From an uncultured Chlamydiae bacterium (lineage in GTDB: Bacteria > Chlamydiota > Chlamydiia > Chlamydiales > Rhabdochlamydiaceae), in NCBI GenBank assembly GCA_903824495.1, contig CAIJXB010000051.1, positions 62,001 to 126,000 on the forward strand: DNA of 64,000 bases. The letters run 5' to 3'. The position numbers and the translations under genes were made by a program. This document shows positions 1 to 8,805 of the stretch, piece by piece. How positions within the stretch are numbered: position 1 is the stretch's first letter; each line of letters starts with the position of its first letter. The notes below the pieces were generated by a model. That model saw nothing but the letters and a program-made list of their open reading frames with translations, made no database searches and was not told the DNA's origin.

Positions 1-900
1 GATGTCGCCTTGTTCACCAACCTCACGCAGGATCATTTAGACTACCATCTCACAATGGAAGAGTACGCAAAAGCAAAAGCAAAGCTTTTTTCATCACTTG
101 GTAAAAAAACAGACTTTAAAAAGCCGTATCCCAAAATTGCCATCGTTAACCAAGACGATCCTTGGTCGCAAGAGATGATTAAAGACATCTCGGTTCCTTC
201 CATATCATATGGACTTTTTGAAAAGGCAGATGTAAGAGCCGAAGAAATTCGGTTGTCTGCAACTGGAAGCGATTGTGTTATCTGTTTTAAAAACAAACGG
301 ATCCCTTTTAAATCACCCTTGATTGGAAAATTCAACATCTACAATGTCTTGGGAGTTACGGCCATGGCAGCTGCCATGGGCTGGGATCTTGAGCAGGTCC
401 TTTCGATCCTTTCAACCTTTAAAACAGTTCCTGGAAGACTAGAACGTGTGGAAAATGAGGAAGGGAGAAATATCTTTGTTGATTATGCTCATACAGAAGA
501 TGCTTTAAAAAATGTCTTGCAGACGTTGAAGCAAGTATCTGCCGCAAGGGTTCTTTGTGTGTTTGGCTGCGGAGGTAATCGAGACAAACAAAAAAGACCT
601 AAGATGGGAGCTACTGCAGAGCAAATAGCTGATGCCATCTTTGTTACATCCGACAATCCAAGAGGGGAAAATCCTGAAACAATCATCCAGGAAATCTTAG
701 CTGGGATTCAAAACAAAGAAAAAGCCTTTGTAGAGGTCGATCGGAAAAAAGCCATAGAACTGGCCATTTCCCAGATGGAAAAGGATGATATTTTGCTGAT
801 TGCGGGCAAAGGACATGAGAATTATCAGGTTTTTTCTCATCATACGATCCATTTTGATGACAGAATCATCGCAAAAGCGTATGGTCGATGTAATGTCTAA
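1..900 (+). CDS. murE: UDP-MurNAc-tripeptide synthetase MurE, 3' part (5' end outside window)
   Basis: Adds the third amino acid, probably meso-diaminopimelate, to UDP-MurNAc-L-Ala-D-Glu in the cytoplasm, the MurE step of peptidoglycan synthesis. The reading frame is open from base 1, so the N-terminal domain and ATP-binding loop lie upstream. Visible are the Mur-ligase central block (NLTQDHLDYH), the VDYAHTEDAL motif that starts the C-terminal domain, the DNPRGENPE motif, whose DNPR is the known signature for meso-diaminopimelate binding, and AGKGHENYQ near the end. The stop is 23 bases before amiA, so the two are probably cotranscribed; the same order occurs in Chlamydia. The function is secure; the substrate is inferred from DNPR. 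Confidence 0.96.
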   Translation, partial: DVALFTNLTQDHLDYHLTMEEYAKAKAKLFSSLGKKTDFKKPYPKIAIVNQDDPWSQEMIKDISVPSISYGLFEKADVRAEEIRLSATGSDCVICFKNKRIPFKSPLIGKFNIYNVLGVTAMAAAMGWDLEQVLSILSTFKTVPGRLERVENEEGRNIFVDYAHTEDALKNVLQTLKQVSAARVLCVFGCGGNRDKQKRPKMGATAEQIADAIFVTSDNPRGENPETIIQEILAGIQNKEKAFVEVDRKKAIELAISQMEKDDILLIAGKGHENYQVFSHHTIHFDDRIIAKAYGRCNV

Positions 901-923
901 CATGGAAAAAGAGACCCAGCCCT

Positions 924-1619
924 ATGGATTTAAGAAGACACTTTAAAAAAGCCACCCTTCTTTTTTGTCTTTTTTTTGTGTCAGCCGCAGGAGAAAGCAG
1001 ATCTTCCTCGCCCCTTCATTTAGCCTCTAATGCGTCTAAAAGAGAAACCATCCAGATTTCTAAAGTCCAAGGGCCTCTTGTGGTTCTCGATGCGGGTCAT
1101 GGTGGAAAAGATCAAGGAGCTAAAGTAAGGTCGCTCGAAGAAAAAAAACTTGCACTCCTCACCGTTTTATATACTAAAAAATATTTAGAAGAGCTTGGGT
1201 ACCGTGTACTACTGACCCGCAGTAAAGATGTTTACGTTCCTCTTGCTAAGAGGGTGCTGATTGCGAATAAAATGAAATGTATCGCTTTTGTGAGCATCCA
1301 TTTTAATACTGCCCCCAACCATCTAGCCGAAGGGCTTGAGGTGTATTATACAGGGGAGAGCACAGAAAGAGGCAGATCCTCTCGTCGCCTTGCAAATCTT
1401 CTACTCCACTCTGTCATGAATCAGACAGAAGCCCTTTCACGAGGAGTAAAGCTTGGCAACCACCTCTACGTCATTCGTGAAACCCAAATGCCGGCTGTTT
1501 TGTTTGAAGCGGGCTTTATGACCAATCCAGAGGAGTGGTCAAAAATGAAAGAGAAAAAATATTTAGAGAAAATCGCTAAAGGGATCTCTCAGGGACTAGA
1601 CCGTTATCTTAAGTCGTAG
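924..1619 (+). CDS. amiA: N-acetylmuramoyl-L-alanine amidase (Amidase_3), AmiA
   Basis: Zinc amidase of 231 residues that cleaves the bond between MurNAc and the stem peptide, acting on septal peptidoglycan outside the inner membrane. Residues 1-22 look like a Sec signal peptide (RRHFKK followed by a hydrophobic run). The Amidase_3 metal and catalytic residues are in place: H59 in DAGHGG, E72 or E73 in LEEKKLAL, H126 in SIHFN and E195 in FEAGFMTN. There are no extra AMIN or SPOR domains; the protein is little more than the catalytic domain, as in chlamydial AmiA, which is reported to help process the transient septal peptidoglycan. It follows murE closely, as in C. trachomatis (CT269-CT268). 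Confidence 0.93.
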   Translation: MDLRRHFKKATLLFCLFFVSAAGESRSSSPLHLASNASKRETIQISKVQGPLVVLDAGHGGKDQGAKVRSLEEKKLALLTVLYTKKYLEELGYRVLLTRSKDVYVPLAKRVLIANKMKCIAFVSIHFNTAPNHLAEGLEVYYTGESTERGRSSRRLANLLLHSVMNQTEALSRGVKLGNHLYVIRETQMPAVLFEAGFMTNPEEWSKMKEKKYLEKIAKGISQGLDRYLKS

Positions 1620-1628
1620 TAGAATATA

Positions 1629-1702
1629 TGTCCTGGGCGCGAGTTGAACGCGCGACCTGTCGCTTAGGAGGCGACCGCTCTATCCACCTGAGCTACCAGA
1701 AC
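1629..1702 (-). tRNA. tRNA-Arg (anticodon CCU)
   Basis: A 74-base cloverleaf reads on the minus strand. The acceptor stem is GTTCTGG paired with CCAGGAC (one T-G wobble), the D-arm is GCTC/GAGC, the anticodon stem is GTCGC/GCGAC with loop CTCCTAA (anticodon CCT, codon AGG), and the T-arm is GCGCG/CGCGC with loop TTCAACT. The discriminator base is A and the 3' CCA is not encoded. It sits between amiA and gnd on the opposite strand. Confidence 0.95.
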
Positions 1703-1719
1703 GCATGAGGATGGCGATT

Positions 1720-1748
1720 ATTCTACTCAAGAAAAGACAAAGAAACAA
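1720..1748 (-). promoter_or_regulatory. candidate promoter of tRNA-Arg
   Basis: On the minus strand TTGTTT (1748-1743) and TAGAAT (1725-1720) are separated by 17 bases. Transcription would start roughly 10 bases before the tRNA. The -10 matches the sigma-70-type consensus at 5 of 6 positions; the -35 is weak. The element overlaps the ribosome-binding region of gnd on the other strand. Confidence 0.4.
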
Positions 1749-1757
1749 GGAAAACAA

Positions 1758-3218
1758 ATGACGCAAAATCAAGCAGACATTGGACTCATAGGTCTCGCCG
1801 TTATGGGACAAAACCTGGTCCTGAACATGAACGACCATGGATATACTGTAGCTGTTTTTAATCGCACAACATCCAAAGTAGATGACTTTTTAAATACGAC
1901 TGCCAAGGGCACAAACGTCATCGGAACTCACAATTTAAAAGAATTCTTTGCAACTCTTAAACGTCCACGTAAAGTGATGATGATGGTAAAAGCTGGAACT
2001 GCCGTTGATGATCTCATCGCTGAATGCCTTCCTTTTTTAGAAGCAGGCGACATCGTCATCGATGGAGGCAACAGTTTATATACCGACAGCGAAAGACGTA
2101 TGGTAGAGCTCGATAAAAAGGGAGTTCTCTTTGTAGGAGCTGGAATCTCCGGAGGAGAAGAAGGCGCGCGCCACGGTCCTTCTATCATGCCTGGAGGCAA
2201 TCCTAAAGCATGGCCAGCACTCAAAGAGATCTTTCAAAGCATTTCTGCAAAAGCTACAGAAGATGGTCTTCCTTGCTGTGAATGGATCGGAGAAGGCGGC
2301 GCTGGACACTATGTCAAGATGGTTCACAACGGCATTGAATATGGTGACATGCAGCTCATCTGTGAAGCCTACGAGATCTTAAGAGACTCACTCGGCTGCA
2401 CCATCGATGAGATCAAAGACATCTTTGTTACTTGGAATAAAGGAGCTCTCAGCAGCTACCTCATTGAAATTGCAGGCAATGTCTTTGCTCACAAAGACAA
2501 AGACGGCTCTCCGCTCATCGATAAAATCTTAGACGTTGCAGGACAAAAGGGAACCGGAAAGTGGACAGGGATCAGCGCTCTAGAGCTCGGACTTCCTGTA
2601 ACACTCATTGGTGAAGCTGTTTTTGCAAGATGCCTTTCTGCTCTTAAAGATGAACGTGTTAGAGTGTCTAAACTCTACCCTAGAAAAAAGCTCACTCCTC
2701 CTGCTGATAAAGCTAAAAAGATCGAAGAGGTAAGACAAGCCCTCTACGCTTCTAAAATGATCAGCTACGCGCAAGGCTTTACTCTCATTAAAGAAGCTGC
2801 AAAGCAGTTTAAGTGGACACTTGACTACGGCTCCATTGCTCTCATCTGGAGAGCCGGTTGCATCATTCGCAGCCGCTTCTTAAACGACATCAAAAAGGCC
2901 TTTGTCAAAAATCCAAACCTCGATAACCTACTCTTTGATCCGTTCTTCCAAGGTGAGATTACCTCTTGTGAAGAAGGTTGGAGAACAACTGTTGCCTATA
3001 CCGCAATGACTGGCATTCCAGCTCCATGCTTTAGCACAGCTCTTTCTTACTTTGATGGATATCGCTCAGAAAGACTTCCAGCGAACCTTCTGCAAGCCCT
3101 AAGAGACTTCTTTGGAGCTCACACCTATGAAAGGATCGATGAGCCTCGTGGCAAGTTCTTCCATACCAATTGGACAGGAAGCGGTGGGAATATCACAGCT
3201 GGATCTTACAGCGTTTAA
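1758..3218 (+). CDS. gnd: 6-phosphogluconate dehydrogenase, decarboxylating
   Basis: Oxidises 6-phosphogluconate to ribulose 5-phosphate with NADP in the oxidative pentose phosphate pathway. The 486-residue length fits the long (E. coli-type) family. The Rossmann motif GLAVMG is at residues 12-17, NRT follows the second strand, and the family signature containing GEGGAGHYVKMVHNGIEYGD is at about 178-197, with the catalytic Lys and Asn. The C-terminus keeps the HTNWTG motif. AAGGA lies 8 bases before the ATG. A strong terminator follows at 3237. It is a single transcription unit here, and its product feeds the same pathway as the transketolase at 61.5 kb. In C. trachomatis gnd (CT063) lies next to lepA; here two eukaryotic-like genes intervene. 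Confidence 0.97.
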   Translation: MTQNQADIGLIGLAVMGQNLVLNMNDHGYTVAVFNRTTSKVDDFLNTTAKGTNVIGTHNLKEFFATLKRPRKVMMMVKAGTAVDDLIAECLPFLEAGDIVIDGGNSLYTDSERRMVELDKKGVLFVGAGISGGEEGARHGPSIMPGGNPKAWPALKEIFQSISAKATEDGLPCCEWIGEGGAGHYVKMVHNGIEYGDMQLICEAYEILRDSLGCTIDEIKDIFVTWNKGALSSYLIEIAGNVFAHKDKDGSPLIDKILDVAGQKGTGKWTGISALELGLPVTLIGEAVFARCLSALKDERVRVSKLYPRKKLTPPADKAKKIEEVRQALYASKMISYAQGFTLIKEAAKQFKWTLDYGSIALIWRAGCIIRSRFLNDIKKAFVKNPNLDNLLFDPFFQGEITSCEEGWRTTVAYTAMTGIPAPCFSTALSYFDGYRSERLPANLLQALRDFFGAHTYERIDEPRGKFFHTNWTGSGGNITAGSYSV

Positions 3219-3236
3219 GAAAACGTCTATTATAAA

Positions 3237-3281
3237 CAAAACCCTCATGCTAGAAATAGCATGAGGGTTTTGTTTTTTTTA
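3237..3281 (+). terminator. Rho-independent terminator after gnd
   Basis: A hairpin with arms AAACCCTCATGCT and AGCATGAGGGTTT and a short AGAAAT-type loop is followed by TTGTTTTTTTT. The A-rich left flank means it may also stop the convergent minus-strand gene ending at 3294. Confidence 0.88.
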
Positions 3282-3293
3282 AGGAGACGGGGC

Positions 3294-3974
3294 TTAGAGT
3301 TCTATGTCTCTTCCTATGTTGTTTGCTCCACTGATAGCCATTAGAGCGATTTTTGTGAAAAGTAAGCCTCCCGTTATCCCTCGGAGTCCTGCAGCGGCAT
3401 CTTTTACGGCTATAGCCGTGAATCCCGTTCGCTTTTCTGGGTCCATTTTACTTGATATTTCAGATAGAGTTTGCACAGCTGCCATAAGCACGGATCCAGT
3501 AAGGACCACTATCGCAAGATCGATATCGCGCGTTAAGCAAAGTGTGGCTCCTGCAATGAGCCCTATAGTGAAGATTGTGTTTTTTCTATTCCTATCATCT
3601 AAGAGAGGTTGCAGCTCTCGATACAGCAGTTCTCGCCTCTGACGGTACCGTTGACGTGATTGGAGTACCATTGCTTCTATTGTTTCTATTGCGTCTAATT
3701 CTTCAAATTCTTCGGCTGGTTCATTTTCTGTAGAGGAGCCTTGTATGGGTAAAAAAGAGCCCTCTCTACAGAGTATGCATATTACTTGCTCTCCTAATGA
3801 ACGAGTTTTAGCCCAATCAGCTACACAAGCGGTATGGAAAATGTGAGACACACTTTTATTTGTGCAGCGCATTGTATCATGAGTCTCAAGAACATCTTGG
3901 TAGCAAATGGCACATGAATTGTCGTTGGATGTAATAGCACTCACTTTGAAGCTCAATTTAATGTTTAAATGCAA
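3294..3974 (-). CDS. membrane-anchored RING-H2-like protein, candidate ubiquitin-ligase effector
   Basis: About 226 residues. The N-terminal part has spaced metal-ligand residues of a RING-H2 finger: CAIC, then C in MRC, then HIFHTAC, then CILC near residue 68. The C3-H4 spacing (six residues) is longer than usual. An acidic and Arg/Gln-rich linker follows, then two or three hydrophobic segments (about 136-165 and 196-215) that could anchor it in a membrane. RING fingers recruit E2 enzymes and belong to eukaryotic ubiquitin systems, so a secreted effector acting in the host is inferred. The start is uncertain: no in-frame ATG precedes the finger. TTG at 3974 gives the longest form, but a TATAAT box at 3982-3977 would favour TTG at 3956 or GTG at 3944. 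The next gene upstream is a U-box protein. Confidence 0.6.
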   Translation of the reverse strand: MHLNIKLSFKVSAITSNDNSCAICYQDVLETHDTMRCTNKSVSHIFHTACVADWAKTRSLGEQVICILCREGSFLPIQGSSTENEPAEEFEELDAIETIEAMVLQSRQRYRQRRELLYRELQPLLDDRNRKNTIFTIGLIAGATLCLTRDIDLAIVVLTGSVLMAAVQTLSEISSKMDPEKRTGFTAIAVKDAAAGLRGITGGLLFTKIALMAISGANNIGRDIEL

Positions 3975-4099
3975 TAATTATACATTAAATGTGAGATGAA
4001 TTCCAGTTTCGTTTTTCTGCTTTTAAGTTGTTGGGTGTAAGAGGAAAGTGGAGGTGTTTTTTATGGTTTTTAGACAGGTAAAATTTTTAACATGAAAGG

Positions 4100-4123
4100 C
4101 CTTCCTGTCAATTGACAGGAAGG
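4100..4123 (-). terminator. perfect 24-bp palindrome downstream of the U-box gene
   Basis: The palindrome has two 12-base arms, CCTTCCTGTCAA and TTGACAGGAAGG, with no loop. It lies 33 bases past the stop of the U-box gene. On the minus strand it is followed by CTTTCATGTTAAAAATTTT, a weak T-run, so a terminator is plausible; a dimeric protein-binding site upstream of the RING gene is the alternative. Confidence 0.5.
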
Positions 4124-4156
4124 GGATGAGAACATCATAGCTGGATCTTAAATACT

Positions 4157-4945
4157 TTAGTGCGCTCCTTCTTCTGTCAAAGATGAAAGCTGCTCCTGGA
4201 TGAAATCACTATCGATTGGATTTGTTTCTTTAAGGCTCAAAGCATAATTTCTAGCATTCTGTATCGTAGTAGGACAGGGATATCCGAGGATGCTTAAAGC
4301 GATGAATAAGGTTTTTACGCGGGGATTGGTAGTGATGTGAGGTGCTAAGGTGTTAATAGCTTCTCGCGATTTGTTGTCTCTAACATGGTAGAGAGTTAAA
4401 TGAAGTCTGGCCACTAAGGCTTCGTTTGTTTTCCCTAACCGATCGTATAATCTTGGAACATGCTCATAGACTAAAGCTGAGCTTTTTGTATGGGTGAATG
4501 TTTTTTTAAGAAAAGATAGCGCTTGAGCAGAGTTTCCGAGAGTCATAAAACTCTGTGCAAATGCTAAGCAAAGCTGAGCCGTCTTTGGATTTGAAGACTT
4601 AAAATGCTCAAGAGTTGGCACAAAATCTTTTTTCAATTCCTCAATCAATCCAAGAGTTACAGCATCGGTAGTAATGTCTTTCACTTTAGAGCTGCATATG
4701 ATGCAAAGGTCTTGTTGTTCAATGGCGCTGCGCTCAAATACATGACCGCATTTGATCTTGGCCGGATCATTCATTATTTTGCATGTAATAGGACAAGTAA
4801 TTCTTAGGTTATGAGGCTGATTCAAAACTTCTAGCTTGAGCTCTTCAATGACCTCAAGTATGCGCTTTTCTAAAGCGGCTTGAGGTGTAGGGATATTGAT
4901 GGAGAAAGATGGGTTTGAATTTGCAACGGAGATTGCTGCTGACAT
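4157..4945 (-). CDS. U-box domain protein with TPR-like repeats, candidate effector
   Basis: A protein of 262 residues. Residues about 48-95 form a U-box/modified RING: CPITCKIMNDPAKIKCGHVF, then ERSAIEQQDLCIIC, with the conserved Cys-Pro-Ile, Asp-Pro and Cys-Gly-His positions of the family plus a final CxxC. Residues about 125-225 are helical with TPR-like spacing (LAFAQSFMTLGNSAQALSFL; LYDRLGKTNEALVARLHL). CHIP/STUB1 of eukaryotes combines the same two modules in the opposite order. U-boxes bind ubiquitin E2 enzymes, so an E3 ligase delivered to the host is the natural inference, but no secretion signal is recognisable. The start is well fixed by AGGAGG five bases before the ATG. It lies just upstream of the RING gene in the same direction. 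Confidence 0.7.
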   Translation of the reverse strand: MSAAISVANSNPSFSINIPTPQAALEKRILEVIEELKLEVLNQPHNLRITCPITCKIMNDPAKIKCGHVFERSAIEQQDLCIICSSKVKDITTDAVTLGLIEELKKDFVPTLEHFKSSNPKTAQLCLAFAQSFMTLGNSAQALSFLKKTFTHTKSSALVYEHVPRLYDRLGKTNEALVARLHLTLYHVRDNKSREAINTLAPHITTNPRVKTLFIALSILGYPCPTTIQNARNYALSLKETNPIDSDFIQEQLSSLTEEGAH

Positions 4946-5026
4946 AAGGCCTCCTGGGTTGCAGAGAAGTTGTACCTTAAAGCCGAGGTTTATGGCAAAT
5001 CAGAATCTTTTTTAAATTCAGAGGTG

Positions 5027-6844
5027 CTAAGACGATTCCTCTTCAGCTCTTAAAACCTCCATGAAAGCAGACTGAGGGATATTTACTTTCCCGATCTCTT
5101 TCATCTTCTTCTTACCTTTCTTCTGCTTTTCCCAAAGTTTACGCTTACGGGTGATGTCTCCACCATAGCATTTTGCTGTGACGTTTTTCGTAATCGCTCG
5201 GATGGTTTCTCTAGCGACGATTTTGCCACCAACAGCTCCTTGAATAGGCACTTTGAACTGTTGCATAGGGATCACTTCTACAAGCTTTTTACAGATAGCA
5301 CGCCCTTTGCTTTCAGCTTTTGATCTGTGCACAATACAAGAAAAGGCATCGACCGGTTCTTCATTCACGCGGATCTCAAGTTTAACGATGTCACCTGTTC
5401 TATAAGAATCTGGTTCGTAGTCAAACGAGCCGTAGCCACGAGTTACAGATTTTAACTTGTCGTTAAAGTCTGTGATGATTTCATTGAGAGGGAAAAGATA
5501 CGTCAACAGTAGTCTTTTGCTATCAACTGTTTCAGTCTTTGTTTGCTCTCCTCGTTTTTCCATCCCAAGGCTCATGATAGCACCTAAATATTCAGCAGGG
5601 GCCATGATGTGGCATTTAACCCAAGGCTCTTCGATCTTTTCGATGAAAGTAGGATCTGGGAAGTGAGCAACGTTGTCGATATTAACTTGTGAGCCGTCAG
5701 ACAAATGGAATTTATAAATAACGCTCGGCGCTGTTGTAATAATATCGAGATCAAATTCTCTTTGGAGTCTTTCAAAGACGATCTCAAGATGTAAAAGTCC
5801 CAAGAATCCGCAGCGGAATCCAAAACCTAAAGCCAAGCTGCTCTCTTGCTCTACATGGAGAGCTGAGTCATTAAGGCTTAACTTTGTTAGGGCGTCTCTA
5901 ACAGTTTCAAAATCGGAAGAATCAACAGGATAAATTCCAGCAAACACAACAGGGGAGATTACTTGGAAACCAGGTAGTGCTTCTTTAGCAGGATTTATAA
6001 CTGTTGTTACGGTGTCTCCGATTTTGACATCGGCTGTATTTTTAATGTTGGCAAGGATGTAGCCTACTTCTCCAGCTTGGAGCTTTTCTACAGGCTTTTC
6101 ATGAGGGGAGAAGATACCGACTTCTTGTACTTCAAAGATCTTACCACTGATCATCATCTTGATCTGGGTCTTTTTAGAGATTTCACCACTCATAACCCTT
6201 AAGTAGACTAAAACGCCTCTATAGGTGTCATAATGGGAGTCAAACACTAAGGCTTTAAGACATGTCTCTTCTGGCTCTTTTGGAGGAGGGACAACAATTA
6301 AAATGCGCTCTAAAATTTCTCTGATCCCAATTCCGTTCTTTGCAGAGCAAAGAACCGCATGAGAGGTATCAAGCCCGATCACATCTTCAATCTGCTGCTT
6401 CACAGATTCAACATCAGCGGAAGGGAGGTCGATCTTATTCAAGATAGGAACGATTTCAAGATTGCGATCAAGAGCTAAATAGACGTTTGCAAGGCTTTGT
6501 GCTTGGACTCCTTGAACGGCATCTACGACTAAAAGGGCGCCTTCACAAGCGGATAGAGATCTAGACACTTCATATGTAAAGTCAACGTGGCCAGGAGTGT
6601 CGATGAAGTTGATTTGGTAGATTTCGCCATCGTCCGCTTTATAAAGCATCGTAACAGGGTGGGCTTTGATCGTGATCCCTCTTTCTCTTTCCAGATCCAT
6701 CGCATCCAAAACTTGCTCTTGCATCTGTCTTGAGGGGATGGTCTCGGTGATCTCTAAAAGACGGTCTGCAATCGTTGATTTACCGTGGTCGATGTGAGCA
6801 ATAATAGAGAAGTTTCTAATCTTTTTTCTGTCGTATTTAAACAT
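5027..6844 (-). CDS. lepA: elongation factor 4 (LepA), ribosome-associated GTPase
   Basis: A 605-residue translational GTPase, the normal LepA length, that acts on ribosomes and assists initiation or back-translocation. The G1 loop AHIDHGKS is at residues 16-23, the switch I region holds [11 protein letters not shown]3 is DTPGH at about 82, and G4 is NKID. The LepA-specific C-terminal domain is complete, including the [19 protein letters not shown] segment and a Lys-rich stretch ([14 protein letters not shown]) that enters the decoding centre in known structures. AGGA precedes the ATG by 8 bases. It lies downstream of the ATP/ADP translocase but is separated from it by a strong terminator, so it probably has its own promoter. 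The lepA-npt neighbourhood is conserved in Chlamydia (CT064-CT065). Confidence 0.97.
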   Translation of the reverse strand: MFKYDRKKIRNFSIIAHIDHGKSTIADRLLEITETIPSRQMQEQVLDAMDLERERGITIKAHPVTMLYKADDGEIYQINFIDTPGHVDFTYEVSRSLSACEGALLVVDAVQGVQAQSLANVYLALDRNLEIVPILNKIDLPSADVESVKQQIEDVIGLDTSHAVLCSAKNGIGIREILERILIVVPPPKEPEETCLKALVFDSHYDTYRGVLVYLRVMSGEISKKTQIKMMISGKIFEVQEVGIFSPHEKPVEKLQAGEVGYILANIKNTADVKIGDTVTTVINPAKEALPGFQVISPVVFAGIYPVDSSDFETVRDALTKLSLNDSALHVEQESSLALGFGFRCGFLGLLHLEIVFERLQREFDLDIITTAPSVIYKFHLSDGSQVNIDNVAHFPDPTFIEKIEEPWVKCHIMAPAEYLGAIMSLGMEKRGEQTKTETVDSKRLLLTYLFPLNEIITDFNDKLKSVTRGYGSFDYEPDSYRTGDIVKLEIRVNEEPVDAFSCIVHRSKAESKGRAICKKLVEVIPMQQFKVPIQGAVGGKIVARETIRAITKNVTAKCYGGDITRKRKLWEKQKKGKKKMKEIGKVNIPQSAFMEVLRAEEESS

Positions 6845-6908
6845 GAAGAGGTCCTAAATAAAAGAAACAAATCTACAGGGAAAATCAATAGAAAGCAAGA
6901 AACAAAAA

Positions 6909-6936
6909 GCCCCCCGCATGTTGCCATGCGGAGGGC
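6909..6936 (-). terminator. terminator of the ATP/ADP translocase gene
   Basis: On the minus strand GCCCTCCGCATG, a four-base loop and CATGCGGGGGGC form a 12-bp stem followed by TTTTTGTTTCTTG. The one non-Watson-Crick pair is a permitted U-G on the minus strand but a C-A mismatch on the plus strand, which assigns the direction. Confidence 0.85.
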
Positions 6937-6968
6937 TTTATTCTTTAGTAGCTAAAGAAAACTCAAGG

Positions 6969-8537
6969 TTAGCTTGTTGTAGCGCCTTGGAGTGTTTCTT
7001 TTGCTGCACTTGTGTCGAGCGTCTTAACAGGTGCTTCTTTCTCAGCATTCAACTTAGCAAATTGCTTACCAAGAGATTTGGAAGCATAGATCCAAGCGAA
7101 GATGATCAAGAACAAGATCCCTGCAACGTAAGGAGTGATAGCTGCGAGCGATCCGCACGCAACAACAAGTCCTTGTTGAAGAAGAGATCCACCAGACTTC
7201 CCAAAACGAGCTCCTACAACGTCAATAGCCGCTTTTCCTTTAACTTTAGACTCTTGGTCTAAAGGAATGTAAGCCATTTCTTTTGTCGGATCAAAGAGGG
7301 AATACTTAGCAGACTTGCTCATAATATTTTGAGCAGTTCCGAAGATAACCGCAAGCATAAGAGGAGTTGTTCCCATCATGGCAATGAAGCCAGTAAGAGA
7401 GTCTCTAAAGATTACGAATCCAAAGAATCCAGCTCCTGTAATAAGGAGAACTACTGGAGTGACCAAAGCCGCTGCAGTCCAGCCCCAACGACGGATAACG
7501 TTACCACCTACGAAGAGCATCATCAAAATAGTGATAGCTCCTGTGCAGGTAGAAAAGAGACCCATAAATGCACTGTATTCATTAGGATTAGGGTATTGAA
7601 GCTTAAGCTGACCTTTCCAGGTAACTTCTACTAGGTTGATCGCAATTCCATAACCGATAACCAAGATAGCAAGGCAAAGGATATATTTGGATTTTGCAAG
7701 GAAAAGGAAGCTTTCTTTTAGAGACATCTTCGCTTTTTCTTTTTTTGGCTTCTTGATTTCATCTACGCTAAAGAATTTAGGATCTGTCAAAACATTCTTA
7801 TTAATCCACCAGTAGATACCCATAACGATCAGGCCGGAAAGGACAACCATTCCAAGCATGTAGTTTAAGGATACGCCCCAAGCGTCAACGCCTGCAGCTA
7901 GCTTACCACGTAGGTTAGAGAAGTAAATGATCGCAGGTCCTGAAACAAGCATAGCGAGGTTCGCGCCGAGGCCGAACATTGCATAGAATCTTTTTGATTC
8001 AGAAACTTTTGTAATATCATTTGCAAAGCCCCAGAACATTAAGGAGATAGCAGCGCTTCCCCAGAGTTCAGCCATGATGTAAAAAAGAGCATATGTCCAG
8101 TTACGGAACAGAGCGACTAGACCAGTTAGTCCTTGTGGGAGATAAGAGGCTAGAACGTCAGCTGCAACGGTTGGGTGCAATGCGTCTTTGCATGGGTAAA
8201 GAACTAAGGCAAAGAGAGCAAAGAATGAAATAAACCCTGTAACTGTTACGTAGAACAATTTTGGCTTACTCAAAATATTACTTAACTTTGCATAGCCGAT
8301 CATAAAGAGGATAGCAAAAGGAAGTACGCCCCATACCTTTAGGAAGGGGATCGCTTCAGCGCCAGAATTAGGAGCTGTTACAATCAGAGCATCTTTAGTA
8401 TCTCTTAGAATCGTATAGTTGAAATTAATGAAAAAGAATAAAAAAAACATTGGAAGGAGCTTTTTGAGCTCGAAATTATGGACTGGCCAAAAAAATGACC
8501 GCCATCTTCCAAATTCTGGAGTTTTGGTTTCTGACAT
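6969..8537 (-). CDS. npt1: ATP/ADP translocase (nucleotide transport protein, TLC family)
   Basis: A 522-residue integral membrane protein with about 11-12 hydrophobic segments. It imports host ATP in exchange for ADP across the inner membrane, the energy-parasitism transporter of Chlamydiae, Rickettsiae and plastids. Family features include the N-terminal FELKKLLPMFF block, NYTILRDTKDAL after the first helix, AELWGSAAISLMFWGFAND in the middle and the DPTKEMAYIPLD segment near residue 425. The C-terminus is a short polar tail. GAGGAT lies 9 bases upstream of the ATG. The position between lepA and the small basic gene corresponds to Npt1 (CT065) of C. trachomatis, so I infer the ATP/ADP-exchanging isoform; paralogs of this family can carry other nucleotides or NAD. 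Confidence 0.95.
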   Translation of the reverse strand: MSETKTPEFGRWRSFFWPVHNFELKKLLPMFFLFFFINFNYTILRDTKDALIVTAPNSGAEAIPFLKVWGVLPFAILFMIGYAKLSNILSKPKLFYVTVTGFISFFALFALVLYPCKDALHPTVAADVLASYLPQGLTGLVALFRNWTYALFYIMAELWGSAAISLMFWGFANDITKVSESKRFYAMFGLGANLAMLVSGPAIIYFSNLRGKLAAGVDAWGVSLNYMLGMVVLSGLIVMGIYWWINKNVLTDPKFFSVDEIKKPKKEKAKMSLKESFLFLAKSKYILCLAILVIGYGIAINLVEVTWKGQLKLQYPNPNEYSAFMGLFSTCTGAITILMMLFVGGNVIRRWGWTAAALVTPVVLLITGAGFFGFVIFRDSLTGFIAMMGTTPLMLAVIFGTAQNIMSKSAKYSLFDPTKEMAYIPLDQESKVKGKAAIDVVGARFGKSGGSLLQQGLVVACGSLAAITPYVAGILFLIIFAWIYASKSLGKQFAKLNAEKEAPVKTLDTSAAKETLQGATTS

Positions 8538-8750
8538 GTTCTATATCCTCATAGACAAACAATTAATAAATATTTTGTGACGATTGAGATCGGCACGATA
8601 AAACAAAAACCTTTAATTAAGAAACTTGCATCTTTAAAACAATACCATTGTCAGTTGTTTTTGTTTTAATTTCAAGGCCAAAAGTGGAGAAACAGCAATT
8701 TTCTAGGAGGATTATGCGAAAAAGGGGAAAAATTGTCTAGTTTAAATTTA

Positions 8751-8781
8751 AAAAAAAGCCCCACCCGTAAAGGTGGGGCTT
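8751..8781 (-). terminator. terminator of the 175-residue basic protein gene
   Basis: AAGCCCCACC and GGTGGGGCTT form a 10-bp stem with a six-base loop. On the minus strand it is followed by TTTTTTT. Confidence 0.88.
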
Positions 8782-8805
8782 AAGTCTTTATCAATAAATT
8801 TTTTA

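Noticed and set aside
42..338. Open frame antisense to murE
   Set aside because: No ribosome-binding site and composition dictated by the murE codons; the same holds for many antisense frames over gnd, lepA, dnaK and the GDH gene.
7329..7634. Plus-strand Ser/His-rich frame inside the ATP/ADP translocase gene
   Set aside because: Shadow of the membrane-protein codons on the other strand; no start signals.
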